This document shows positions 1-7,046 of a stretch of 64,000 nt of DNA, in pieces. The number at the start of each line of letters is the position of its first letter. Position 1 is the stretch's first letter. The stretch spans positions 1 to 64,000 of the forward strand of contig CACZHP010000001.1 of the NCBI GenBank assembly GCA_902780935.1. The letters run 5' to 3'. The notes below the pieces were generated by a model, which was not told where the DNA came from, did not search any database, and saw only the letters and a list, made by a program, of their open reading frames with translations. Position numbers and translations under genes: made by a program. The DNA comes from an uncultured Bacteroidia bacterium. GTDB lineage: Bacteria; Bacteroidota; Bacteroidia; Bacteroidales; UBA932.

Positions 1-2
1 CC

Positions 3-458
3 GATACCACCTTCCACGCCGGAATCGTGGTTCCGAAATACACCAACCTGAAGTTCGCCGCCACGGAGTCCAGGGACGGAAAGACCATCCATGACAACTC
101 CACATGGCTCACTGATCTCCCTTACTACCGTTCCTCCGCCGCTTACCTGATGCTTGCCGAGGCTTACGCCCAGCAGGGTAACACCTCTGCCGCCAAGTCC
201 GCTCTTGACAAGCTTCTCGCAGCCCGTACAAAGGCCGGCCAGCCCGCTATGACCAGCACAGGTAGCCTTGACGACGTGAAACTCCAGTGGAGAATCGAGT
301 TCTGGGGTGAAGGCGACTGGAGCTTCCTGAACGCTAAGCGTTGGGGAGACATCGCTAACTACCGCAAGGGTTCCAATCACTGGACCAAGAGCGCGAATCC
401 TACTCTTATCTGGGAAATCCCTGAGGAAGAGACTATCGGAAATCCTAACTGGAATTAG
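3..458 (+). CDS. SusD/RagB-family outer-membrane lipoprotein, C-terminal part (5' end outside window)
   Basis: The frame is open from the first bases of the window, so only the last ~151 residues are seen. The segment with AYLMLAEAYAQQGNTSAAK followed by WRIEFWGEGDWSFLNAKRWGD matches the end of SusD/RagB proteins, where an alpha-helical TPR-like region leads into the conserved W/R-E-x-W-G-E-G and D-x-K-R-W stretch. Such lipoproteins sit on the cell surface over a SusC/TonB-dependent porin and bind glycan. It implies that a SusC gene and the rest of a polysaccharide utilisation locus lie just upstream. A clear terminator follows the stop codon. Family assignment is firm; the ligand is inferred only from the pectinase genes downstream. 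Confidence 0.88.
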   Translation, partial: DTTFHAGIVVPKYTNLKFAATESRDGKTIHDNSTWLTDLPYYRSSAAYLMLAEAYAQQGNTSAAKSALDKLLAARTKAGQPAMTSTGSLDDVKLQWRIEFWGEGDWSFLNAKRWGDIANYRKGSNHWTKSANPTLIWEIPEEETIGNPNWN

Positions 459-480
459 TAACACTAATCCATGAATAAAT

Positions 481-517
481 GGGGGGCGGATTCTGGTGAA
501 TCCGTCCCCTTTTTTCT
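481..517 (+). terminator. Rho-independent terminator after the SusD gene
   Basis: A GC-rich hairpin with GGGGCGGATTC pairing to GAATCCGTCCCC across a four-base loop is followed directly by a run of T. It closes the SusC/SusD transcript and separates it from the lipoprotein gene starting at 550. Confidence 0.85.
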
Positions 518-549
518 ATATTTGTCAAGAATAGGTTCGCCGGAACGTT

Positions 550-1473
550 ATGGTGAAATATCATATTACTATACTCCTTCTGCTGTCCCTAGGCCTGATG
601 ACCGCTTGCCAAGGCGATCCTCCTTCGCCTTTTTCTCCTGAAGAAGTCATCACTTCCTATTCCGACGACGGAAGTACGGTCGATCTCATGAGACTCTCGC
701 GGCTCAACCTCGCCCTGGCGGAGACAGGCCAGCTAGCCGATAAGGTATTTCATTACACGCAAGCTGGTTCTGACGGTATTCTCGTCCCTTGGAACATGAC
801 CGCCGAGGCGGGAGAGCGCTTGAGTGACGCCTATTGGTCAATGGGACATGTCGCATATTCCCAGAGGATGGCTTTCGAGGCGAACGTGATGGACGAACGG
901 GATGTGAACCCTCGGATGGTAAAACGACTGATAGAGACCAATCTGGTGTTCGGAGCATATCCTGTCGCCCGGAAATATATCGACATCCTCGGAAAGGAAA
1001 AAGGGTGGAAGAAAGTCGCCGAAGAATACCGTCACTTTCTCAATGATGACGCTGCCATAGAGGCCGATCCGGTACTTGGTCAGAAGCGTAAATGCGTCCC
1101 CGAGAAGGACTTCATCTCGTTGGTGCGGGGCATTGATGAGGATTTGAAGGATATCATCCGGTTCAATCCGGGTTATCACAAGGCGATAGAATATCTTGGG
1201 GTTATTTACTTGCTTGACTGCGAGATGGATAAGTTCAAGGAGATGCTCGACGAGTTTTATGGAACGGAGGCTTTGCCGGAGCTCCCCGCCTCTTTCGCCG
1301 AGGCCGCCTGCATGCTCTCGGAGATCGACCGGGGATATTGGAAGAAGGTGGGGGTCTCCTCGGAACTGTTCAAAAAATATAATGATTTCAAGTCCAGGCT
1401 GGAAAATGGCCTGACGCCAGACAAGTACAAAGACACCTTTTGGTATTACATAATGAGAGTGAATAACCAATGA
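550..1473 (+). CDS. TPR-like lipoprotein of unknown function
   Basis: A 307-residue protein with a lipoprotein signal (hydrophobic run, lipobox LMTAC, Cys20). The rest is mostly helical; helix pairs such as RLNLALAETGQLADKVF resemble tetratricopeptide-type repeats and recall the soluble half of Bacteroidota DUF6057-type proteins, though I am not sure of that family. No catalytic motif is visible. Its stop codon overlaps the start of the c-haem lipoprotein gene (ATGA at 1470-1473), so the two are co-translated and probably work together at the cell envelope. In other Bacteroidota similar pairs occur near glycan-utilisation genes. Function is unknown. Confidence 0.6.
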   Translation: MVKYHITILLLLSLGLMTACQGDPPSPFSPEEVITSYSDDGSTVDLMRLSRLNLALAETGQLADKVFHYTQAGSDGILVPWNMTAEAGERLSDAYWSMGHVAYSQRMAFEANVMDERDVNPRMVKRLIETNLVFGAYPVARKYIDILGKEKGWKKVAEEYRHFLNDDAAIEADPVLGQKRKCVPEKDFISLVRGIDEDLKDIIRFNPGYHKAIEYLGVIYLLDCEMDKFKEMLDEFYGTEALPELPASFAEAACMLSEIDRGYWKKVGVSSELFKKYNDFKSRLENGLTPDKYKDTFWYYIMRVNNQ

Positions 1474-2921
1474 GAAAGGTAGCGTCGCTGTTTTCAATAA
1501 TGGCCTTGATAGCGGCCTCATGTGTCCCGAAGGTGGAAGTTCCCGCCCCCGGGGCGGCTGAGGCAGCGATATTCCCCGACTACAAGAATGTCACTGTACC
1601 TCCGAATATCGCCCCGTTGAATTTTTCGATTGAAAAAGGGACAAAAGGTGTCGCCATACTCGAAAACGCCGGAAAGAAACTGATCCTGAAAGCCCAAAAA
1701 GGCGAGTTCAACATACCGGAGGACAGTTGGAGAGAAATCGCTATTCCCGGTTCGGAAATAATTGTGACTGTGGGTGTTAAAGAGGGCGGCAAATATGTGT
1801 CTAGAAAGCCGTTCACGATCTTCGTCTCAGAAGACAAGATCGACCCCTACGTAGCCTACCGCTTGATAGACCCAGGTTATGAGACCTGGAACAAATTGGG
1901 ATTGTACCAGCGTTGTCTCGAGGATTTCACGGAAACTCCGATCATGACGAACGAGAAGACAGACCGCAACTGCATGAACTGCCACTCGTTCAAAAACAGG
2001 GATCCGGGGACGATGATGTTCCATATGAGAGCCCGCAACGGCGGCACTTTTGTCTGGAAGGACGGCTCCATTGAGAAGCTCAACACGAAGACTCCCCAGA
2101 CTATCTCAGCCCTGGTTTATCCATATTGGCATCCCTCCGGAAAATACATTGCTTTCTCAGTCAACGATATAGCACAGTTCTTCCACTCCACGAACCCGAA
2201 TCGGATCGAAGTGTATGACTACAAGTCGGACGTGGTGGTTTACGACGTTGACAACCATCAGGTGTCTTCTTCTCCCATGCTTATGGACTCGACCCGGATG
2301 GAGACCTTTCCCTCTTTCTCCCCTGACGGGAATACCCTCTACTATTGCTCCACAAAACAGACTGACATGCCTCAAGGTTATAAAGATGTCAGATACAGCA
2401 TCTGTTCTATGCCTTTTAATCCGGAGACCTTCTCTTTCGGCGATAAGGTCGACACCGTTTACAATGCGGCCAGGACCGGCATGGATGCCACATTTCCGAG
2501 AGTGTCTCCCGACGGCAGGTTCCTTCTTTTCGCCGAGACAGCTTACGGATGCTTCGCCATCTGGCACAAGGATGCGGAATTGAGGATGATTGACCTTAAA
2601 GACGGCTCCTTCCACACCCTGGACGAGGTAAACGGTCCGGATGCTGACAGCTACCATTCCTGGAGCGGCAACAGCCGGTGGATCATCTGGGCAAGCCGCA
2701 GGCTGGACGGCCTGTATTCACGCCTATTCATCGCCCACATCGACGAGGAAGGAAAGGCATCCAAACCTTTTTTGATGCCGCAAAAGAGCGTCAGTCATGA
2801 CAAAGTGCTGATGAAGTCCTACAATGTCCCCGAGTTCATCTCCGGGCCGGTTCTTTTCGACCGGGACGAGATGGCAGATATAGCCAGGAACAATCCTGGC
2901 ACAGACGTGACTTACAAATGA
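1470..2921 (+). CDS. Lipoprotein with CxxCH haem motif and PD40/TolB-like propeller
   Basis: A 483-residue lipoprotein (lipobox AASC). After a ~150-residue N-terminal region comes NCMNCHSF, a single c-type haem-binding CxxCH motif. It is followed by repeated PYWHPSGKYIAFS, TFPSFSPDGNTLYY and TFPRVSPDGRFLLF segments, which are PD40/TolB-type beta-propeller blades. It would be an envelope protein; any redox role rests on the haem motif alone. It overlaps the preceding lipoprotein gene by four bases and is followed 14 bases later by GH28, so it belongs to the pectinase operon. Its substrate and electron partner cannot be told from sequence. Confidence 0.75.
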   Translation: MRKVASLFSIMALIAASCVPKVEVPAPGAAEAAIFPDYKNVTVPPNIAPLNFSIEKGTKGVAILENAGKKLILKAQKGEFNIPEDSWREIAIPGSEIIVTVGVKEGGKYVSRKPFTIFVSEDKIDPYVAYRLIDPGYETWNKLGLYQRCLEDFTETPIMTNEKTDRNCMNCHSFKNRDPGTMMFHMRARNGGTFVWKDGSIEKLNTKTPQTISALVYPYWHPSGKYIAFSVNDIAQFFHSTNPNRIEVYDYKSDVVVYDVDNHQVSSSPMLMDSTRMETFPSFSPDGNTLYYCSTKQTDMPQGYKDVRYSICSMPFNPETFSFGDKVDTVYNAARTGMDATFPRVSPDGRFLLFAETAYGCFAIWHKDAELRMIDLKDGSFHTLDEVNGPDADSYHSWSGNSRWIIWASRRLDGLYSRLFIAHIDEEGKASKPFLMPQKSVSHDKVLMKSYNVPEFISGPVLFDRDEMADIARNNPGTDVTYK

Positions 2922-2935
2922 CAACATAACCTACC

Positions 2936-4396
2936 ATGAAACGAATCCTGATCTTCCTCGCATCCGCACTTATCGCTGTTTCCGTCAGCGCCCAAGAGAA
3001 AATCCACCAAGCATCCTCATTCGGAATCAAGTCCGACGGAGTCACGCTAAACACCCGCTCGATCCAGGCCGCGATCGATTACATCGGCAGCCATGGTGGC
3101 GGTGTCTTGGAAATATCTGTAGGACGCTATCTTACGGGTAGCATCCACCTTAAATCAAATGTTGAGCTACGGCTTCTTGAAGGTGCCGTCCTGGTCGGTT
3201 CGACCAATCCTTACGACTACGACATGGTCGAGGGAAACTACGGGCTTCTTTTGGCCAAAGGACAGAAAAACATTTCCGTGAAAGGTAAGGGAGTGATAGA
3301 CGGCCGTGGATTCGACTGCGCCCTTAACTTCCTCAACCAGGTCCATTTGGGATTCCTGGACGATACGACCAAATACGACCGGGTCACCAAAAGGCCGAAA
3401 CTCATTTATTTCCGTGAGTGCGAAAACGTCGTGATTGAGGGAATAAACCTGCGTAATTCAGCTGAATGGACCCTGGTCACCGACCAGTGCGAGAACCTCA
3501 CAATAAGTGGGATCCTGATGGACAGCAAGAACTACTGGAACAACGACGGACTGGACATCGTGGATTGTCGTCATGTCTTGATCAAAGACTCATTCATAGA
3601 TGCTTCCGATGACGCTATCTGTTTCAAGTCCCACTCTGCGGAGCATCTTTGCGAGGATATCGAGGTCCGGAACTGCATTGCCCGCTCAAGCGCCAGCGGT
3701 TTCAAATTCGGAACGGTCTCAAGAGGTGGATTCAAGAACATCCGCATAATCAATAATAAAGTATATGACACCCACCGTTCCGCCATCACCATCCAGTCCG
3801 TGGATGGTGGCGAGATTGAGAATATCCTTGTGGACAACCTCGAGGCGGTCAACACCAGCAACGCCATATACCTTCGCACGGGGATCCGTTGGAACAACGG
3901 GAAGATGGGATACCTCCGGAATATCACCCTCTCCAACATCAAGGTGGAGGTGCCTCTCGGAAAAGCCGACGCTGGCTACAGTTACGAAGGCCCCATCGAG
4001 GATTTGCCGAGGAATACCTCACCCTCCGGGATTGTCGGAATCCCAGATATTCCAATTGAGAATGTCATCCTGAAGAACGTGGAGATCATATATCCTGGAG
4101 GTGGAAACAAGAATTACGCCTATCGCGGCACTTCTCCGGAGGAGCTTGACAGCATCCCGGAGATGATAGATGTTTATCCGGAATTCTCTCAGTTCAAGGA
4201 ACTTCCCTCATGGGGCCTCTTCATCCGCCACGCCAAGGGGATTACCCTTGACAACGTACGCCTCGTGGCCGAGGCCAAGGACTATCGTCCCGCTATCGTG
4301 GCGGACGATGTCCAGGGGCTCGAGATAAAGAACCTCAAGACTGAAGAGCCTGGCTCCAAGACAAAGAAACAGGTCGTCAAACGAAATGTCCGATAA
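2936..4396 (+). CDS. GH28 polygalacturonase/rhamnogalacturonan hydrolase, secreted
   Basis: A 486-residue enzyme with a signal peptide ending ...SVSAQ. It is a right-handed beta-helix of GH28. The opening SIQAAIDYIGSHGGGVLEI and GVIDGRGFD are typical of the family. The catalytic region has NNDGLDIVD (N203, D204, D207) and DASDDAICFKS (D222, D225, D226); the usual GHG appears as SGFKFGT, as in many bacterial GH28 subgroups. It should hydrolyse galacturonosyl linkages in pectin in the periplasm or at the surface. A close paralogue lies at 41874. Which pectin fragment it cuts is not evident. Confidence 0.9.
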   Translation: MKRILIFLASALIAVSVSAQEKIHQASSFGIKSDGVTLNTRSIQAAIDYIGSHGGGVLEISVGRYLTGSIHLKSNVELRLLEGAVLVGSTNPYDYDMVEGNYGLLLAKGQKNISVKGKGVIDGRGFDCALNFLNQVHLGFLDDTTKYDRVTKRPKLIYFRECENVVIEGINLRNSAEWTLVTDQCENLTISGILMDSKNYWNNDGLDIVDCRHVLIKDSFIDASDDAICFKSHSAEHLCEDIEVRNCIARSSASGFKFGTVSRGGFKNIRIINNKVYDTHRSAITIQSVDGGEIENILVDNLEAVNTSNAIYLRTGIRWNNGKMGYLRNITLSNIKVEVPLGKADAGYSYEGPIEDLPRNTSPSGIVGIPDIPIENVILKNVEIIYPGGGNKNYAYRGTSPEELDSIPEMIDVYPEFSQFKELPSWGLFIRHAKGITLDNVRLVAEAKDYRPAIVADDVQGLEIKNLKTEEPGSKTKKQVVKRNVR

Positions 4397-4413
4397 AGAA
4401 AAACCATAGCATA

Positions 4414-6897
4414 ATGAAAAGATTATTGATCGTTCTGGCCTTTCTGGCCACATCTCTTGTCAGTTACGCCGGTTGGCCGACTTCCGCCGGAGCGGCTGCC
4501 GAGCTTAGGCCGTACTCAGCCGCAGCGAGCGAAGCGAAGCGAGAATGGACGCGGCCGGGCTCGGACAGCCGTCCGGCGATAACGACGATTAAACTGGCTA
4601 ATGGCAACACCGTACAGGTGGACGTGTGTGACGAGGGAATATTCAGGGTACGCATCAGCCCCAGAAAAGAGTTCGAGGAGAGTCTGATGGAGCGTTACGG
4701 CTGCCTGAAGACCGACTGGGCTCCTGTCAAGACCACCCAGACCACCAAAGGTGGCGAGTGGACGGTCTCAACCGGAAAATATTCATTATCAATCAACAAG
4801 AAGACTGGAGCAATTTGCGTTAAAGACGCCAAAGGCGGCGCTGTCGTCAAGGAGATACGCCTCCTTGACAACGGGGACAAACTCTGCGGCGACCTCCGTG
4901 AGACCATCAATAAGAAGTGGGAAGACCTCAATGTCATCAAGAACGACGGAGGCATCATCGGTGACGACGAAGGAAAGCTGGCCAATGTTGACAAGAGGGA
5001 AATCCCCGGGACGATGAAGATCAGCGCGATATCCATCAAGATGGAAGACGGAGAGCGTTTCTACGGCGGAGGCAGCACCAGCAGGGATCATATCCAGCAC
5101 AGGGGCGAGCTTCTCCGCATGTGGACCACCTACCAGCACACCGAAATCCCGATGCCCTTCATGATGAGCTCTCGCGGCTGGGGAATATACGACAACACCA
5201 CCCGGAAGAGTTTCTTCGACGTGGGCAGTGTCCGGAAAGATCTTTTCAATATCGTCAACACTTACGATGAGGCCGACTTTTACCTGATGGCGGGCGATGA
5301 TATGCCAGCGGTCCTCAACGCTTATACCACCGTGACAGGCCGCACCTACGTGCTTCCCAAGTGGGCATACGGCCTTTGCTTCGGTCCCAACATGAGGGAG
5401 GAGCAGTTCGACATCCTCCACGACGCCGCGATGTTCCGCCAGATCGATGTCCCTTGCGACGTGTTCTGGCTGGAGCCGCAGTGGATGGCCAAACGCTACG
5501 ATTTCACAACCAAGAAACGCTGGAACTACGAACGTTTCTCCCCAGAACCCTACTGGGTTCAGGATCAGTACCCGAAACAACTTCACCACCGGCTCTTCAT
5601 TGGCAAGCTCCGCTCGATGGGCTTCCACCTTGGACTCTGGCTTTGCGAGGAATATGACCTCAGTCTTGTCGAGGAGGATCTCGTAGCCTTGAGGGAAGGC
5701 AGAGACACCTCCGGCCAGGAGCACTGGATGGATCACCTCAAGAATTTCATGGATCAGGGTGTGCAGGGCTTCAAGCTCGATCCCGCCCGCACCATAGACA
5801 GTCACCCCGACTGGAAATACTACAACGGCAAGACCGACGCTGAGATGCACAATCTCAACCAGGTCCTGCTGCCCAAGCAGATGGCGGAGCTTGGAAGAAA
5901 CTACAACGGCAAGCGTACCTGGCACCACTACTGTGGCGGATGGTCCGGCACTCAGCACTGGGGAGCATCGACTTCCGGCGACAACGGAGGCGGCAAGACG
6001 GCTCTCTACGACCAGTTGAATCTCGGTATGAGCGGCTTCCTCAACACTTCCTGCGACGTTATGAGCGTTCCCCGGGATCTCGAGATGCCTTCTCTCCATT
6101 TCGGTCTGTTCCTGCCTTGGGTCCAGATAAACAGCTGGTTCTCAATGATGCAGCCATTCTACTACGACAAGCCAGAACAGGACATCTACCGCTTCTATGT
6201 CAAGTTGCGCTACTCCCTCGCCCCGTACATCTACTCAATGGCGCTGGAGGCCACGCAGGATGGAATGCCTATCGTCCGTTCGATGCCCCTGACATTCCCG
6301 GAGGACCGTACTTGCGACGACATGACCTACCAGTACATGTTCGGCCCCTGGTACTGCGTGGGAATATTCACTAACGAGATTTATCTCCCGAAAGGCACAT
6401 GGACGGACGCCTGGACCGGCGAGCGTATCGTCAGCAAGGGTGAGACTTTCACCCGTGAATATCCCTCCGACCGGGCCGGACTGCTATTTATCCGTAACGG
6501 CGCAATAATCCCCTCACAAGGAGATGTTTCCTATCTGGGCACAAGGCCTTTCGACAAGGTCACTTTGAATATCTACCCTTGCGGCGACTCCGAGTTCACC
6601 CTTATGGACGACGACGGCGAGAGCTACGGCTATGAGAAAGGTGCCATTGCCAAGACTCTCGTCGAGTGCCATGAGAAAGGAGGTGTCTCTAAGATCATCG
6701 TCAATCCCGTAGAGGGCAGCTTTGAGGGCATGCCCGGGACCCGGGAATATTCCTTCGCGGTCCAGAACGATGGCAAGGCGACGACTGTGATTGTTGGAGG
6801 TAAGGAGTTGAAAGAGTGGACCTTTGAGGGCGGCATGATCCGCTTCTCGCTGCCCGCTGTCTCGACTTCCGACCGAATTGTCATAGATATTAAATAA
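4414..6897 (+). CDS. GH31-family glycoside hydrolase with in-frame family A element
   Basis: An 827-residue secreted enzyme. The family features are the N-terminal beta-sandwich, FYGGGSTSRDHIQHRG, the barrel start PKWAYGLCFGPN and DVFWLEPQWM, and GFKLDPARTID, where D456 is the likely nucleophile. The family acts on alpha-glucosides, xylosides or galactosides; this subgroup's substrate is unclear. Residues 25-55, directly after the signal peptide, are encoded by a family A palindromic element (4486-4578) and contain [18 protein letters not shown], which recurs in GH95 and SufD. The insertion keeps the frame and lies before the first recognisable strand, so the enzyme is probably active. It is co-oriented with GH28 and GH3 in the same cluster. 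Confidence 0.85.
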   Translation: MKRLLIVLAFLATSLVSYAGWPTSAGAAAELRPYSAAASEAKREWTRPGSDSRPAITTIKLANGNTVQVDVCDEGIFRVRISPRKEFEESLMERYGCLKTDWAPVKTTQTTKGGEWTVSTGKYSLSINKKTGAICVKDAKGGAVVKEIRLLDNGDKLCGDLRETINKKWEDLNVIKNDGGIIGDDEGKLANVDKREIPGTMKISAISIKMEDGERFYGGGSTSRDHIQHRGELLRMWTTYQHTEIPMPFMMSSRGWGIYDNTTRKSFFDVGSVRKDLFNIVNTYDEADFYLMAGDDMPAVLNAYTTVTGRTYVLPKWAYGLCFGPNMREEQFDILHDAAMFRQIDVPCDVFWLEPQWMAKRYDFTTKKRWNYERFSPEPYWVQDQYPKQLHHRLFIGKLRSMGFHLGLWLCEEYDLSLVEEDLVALREGRDTSGQEHWMDHLKNFMDQGVQGFKLDPARTIDSHPDWKYYNGKTDAEMHNLNQVLLPKQMAELGRNYNGKRTWHHYCGGWSGTQHWGASTSGDNGGGKTALYDQLNLGMSGFLNTSCDVMSVPRDLEMPSLHFGLFLPWVQINSWFSMMQPFYYDKPEQDIYRFYVKLRYSLAPYIYSMALEATQDGMPIVRSMPLTFPEDRTCDDMTYQYMFGPWYCVGIFTNEIYLPKGTWTDAWTGERIVSKGETFTREYPSDRAGLLFIRNGAIIPSQGDVSYLGTRPFDKVTLNIYPCGDSEFTLMDDDGESYGYEKGAIAKTLVECHEKGGVSKIIVNPVEGSFEGMPGTREYSFAVQNDGKATTVIVGGKELKEWTFEGGMIRFSLPAVSTSDRIVIDIK
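4486..4578 (+). repeat. Family A palindromic element, copy A1 (inside GH31)
   Basis: A 93-bp element (31 codons). The core TTAGGCCGTACTCAGCCGCA, then AGCGAAGCGAAGCGAGAATG, lies between inverted arms CCGGAGCGGCTGCCGAGC and GCTCGGACAGCCGTCCGG. It is translated in the frame giving [17 protein letters not shown]. Confidence 0.92.
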
Positions 6898-6908
6898 AGG
6901 TAGTGGTA

Positions 6909-7034
6909 ATAAAAGATGGCGTCCCTTTGCCGGCCACTGCCACCCTCGGCACGTTAAGAGGGGGGACCGGAGCGAAGCGAACGGTGGGGCCGAGCGGAGC
7001 GAGGCGGCAAGGCAAAGGGAGCGCCATCTTTTAT
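6909..7034 (+). repeat. Family B palindromic element, copy B1 (upstream of GH3)
   Basis: The only intergenic family B copy. Outer arms ATAAAAGATGGCG (from 6909) and CGCCATCTTTTAT (to 7034) are perfect inverted repeats and continue as CCCTTTGCC/GGCAAAGGG. The core contains CCACCCTCGGCACGTTAAGA and GGGGGGACCGGAGCG. The structure ends 12 bases before the GH3 start codon, so a transcript from GH31 would carry a long stem over the GH3 leader. Confidence 0.92.
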
Positions 7035-7046
7035 AAAGAAATAGCG

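Noticed and set aside
4789..6099. A 436-codon open frame on the minus strand
   Set aside because: It lies wholly inside GH31 in antisense and has no recognisable domain; long antisense frames are common in this composition.
6903..7046. A longer start for GH3 giving 48 extra N-terminal residues
   Set aside because: The extra part is the B1 repeat, and the start at 7047 gives a lipoprotein signal.
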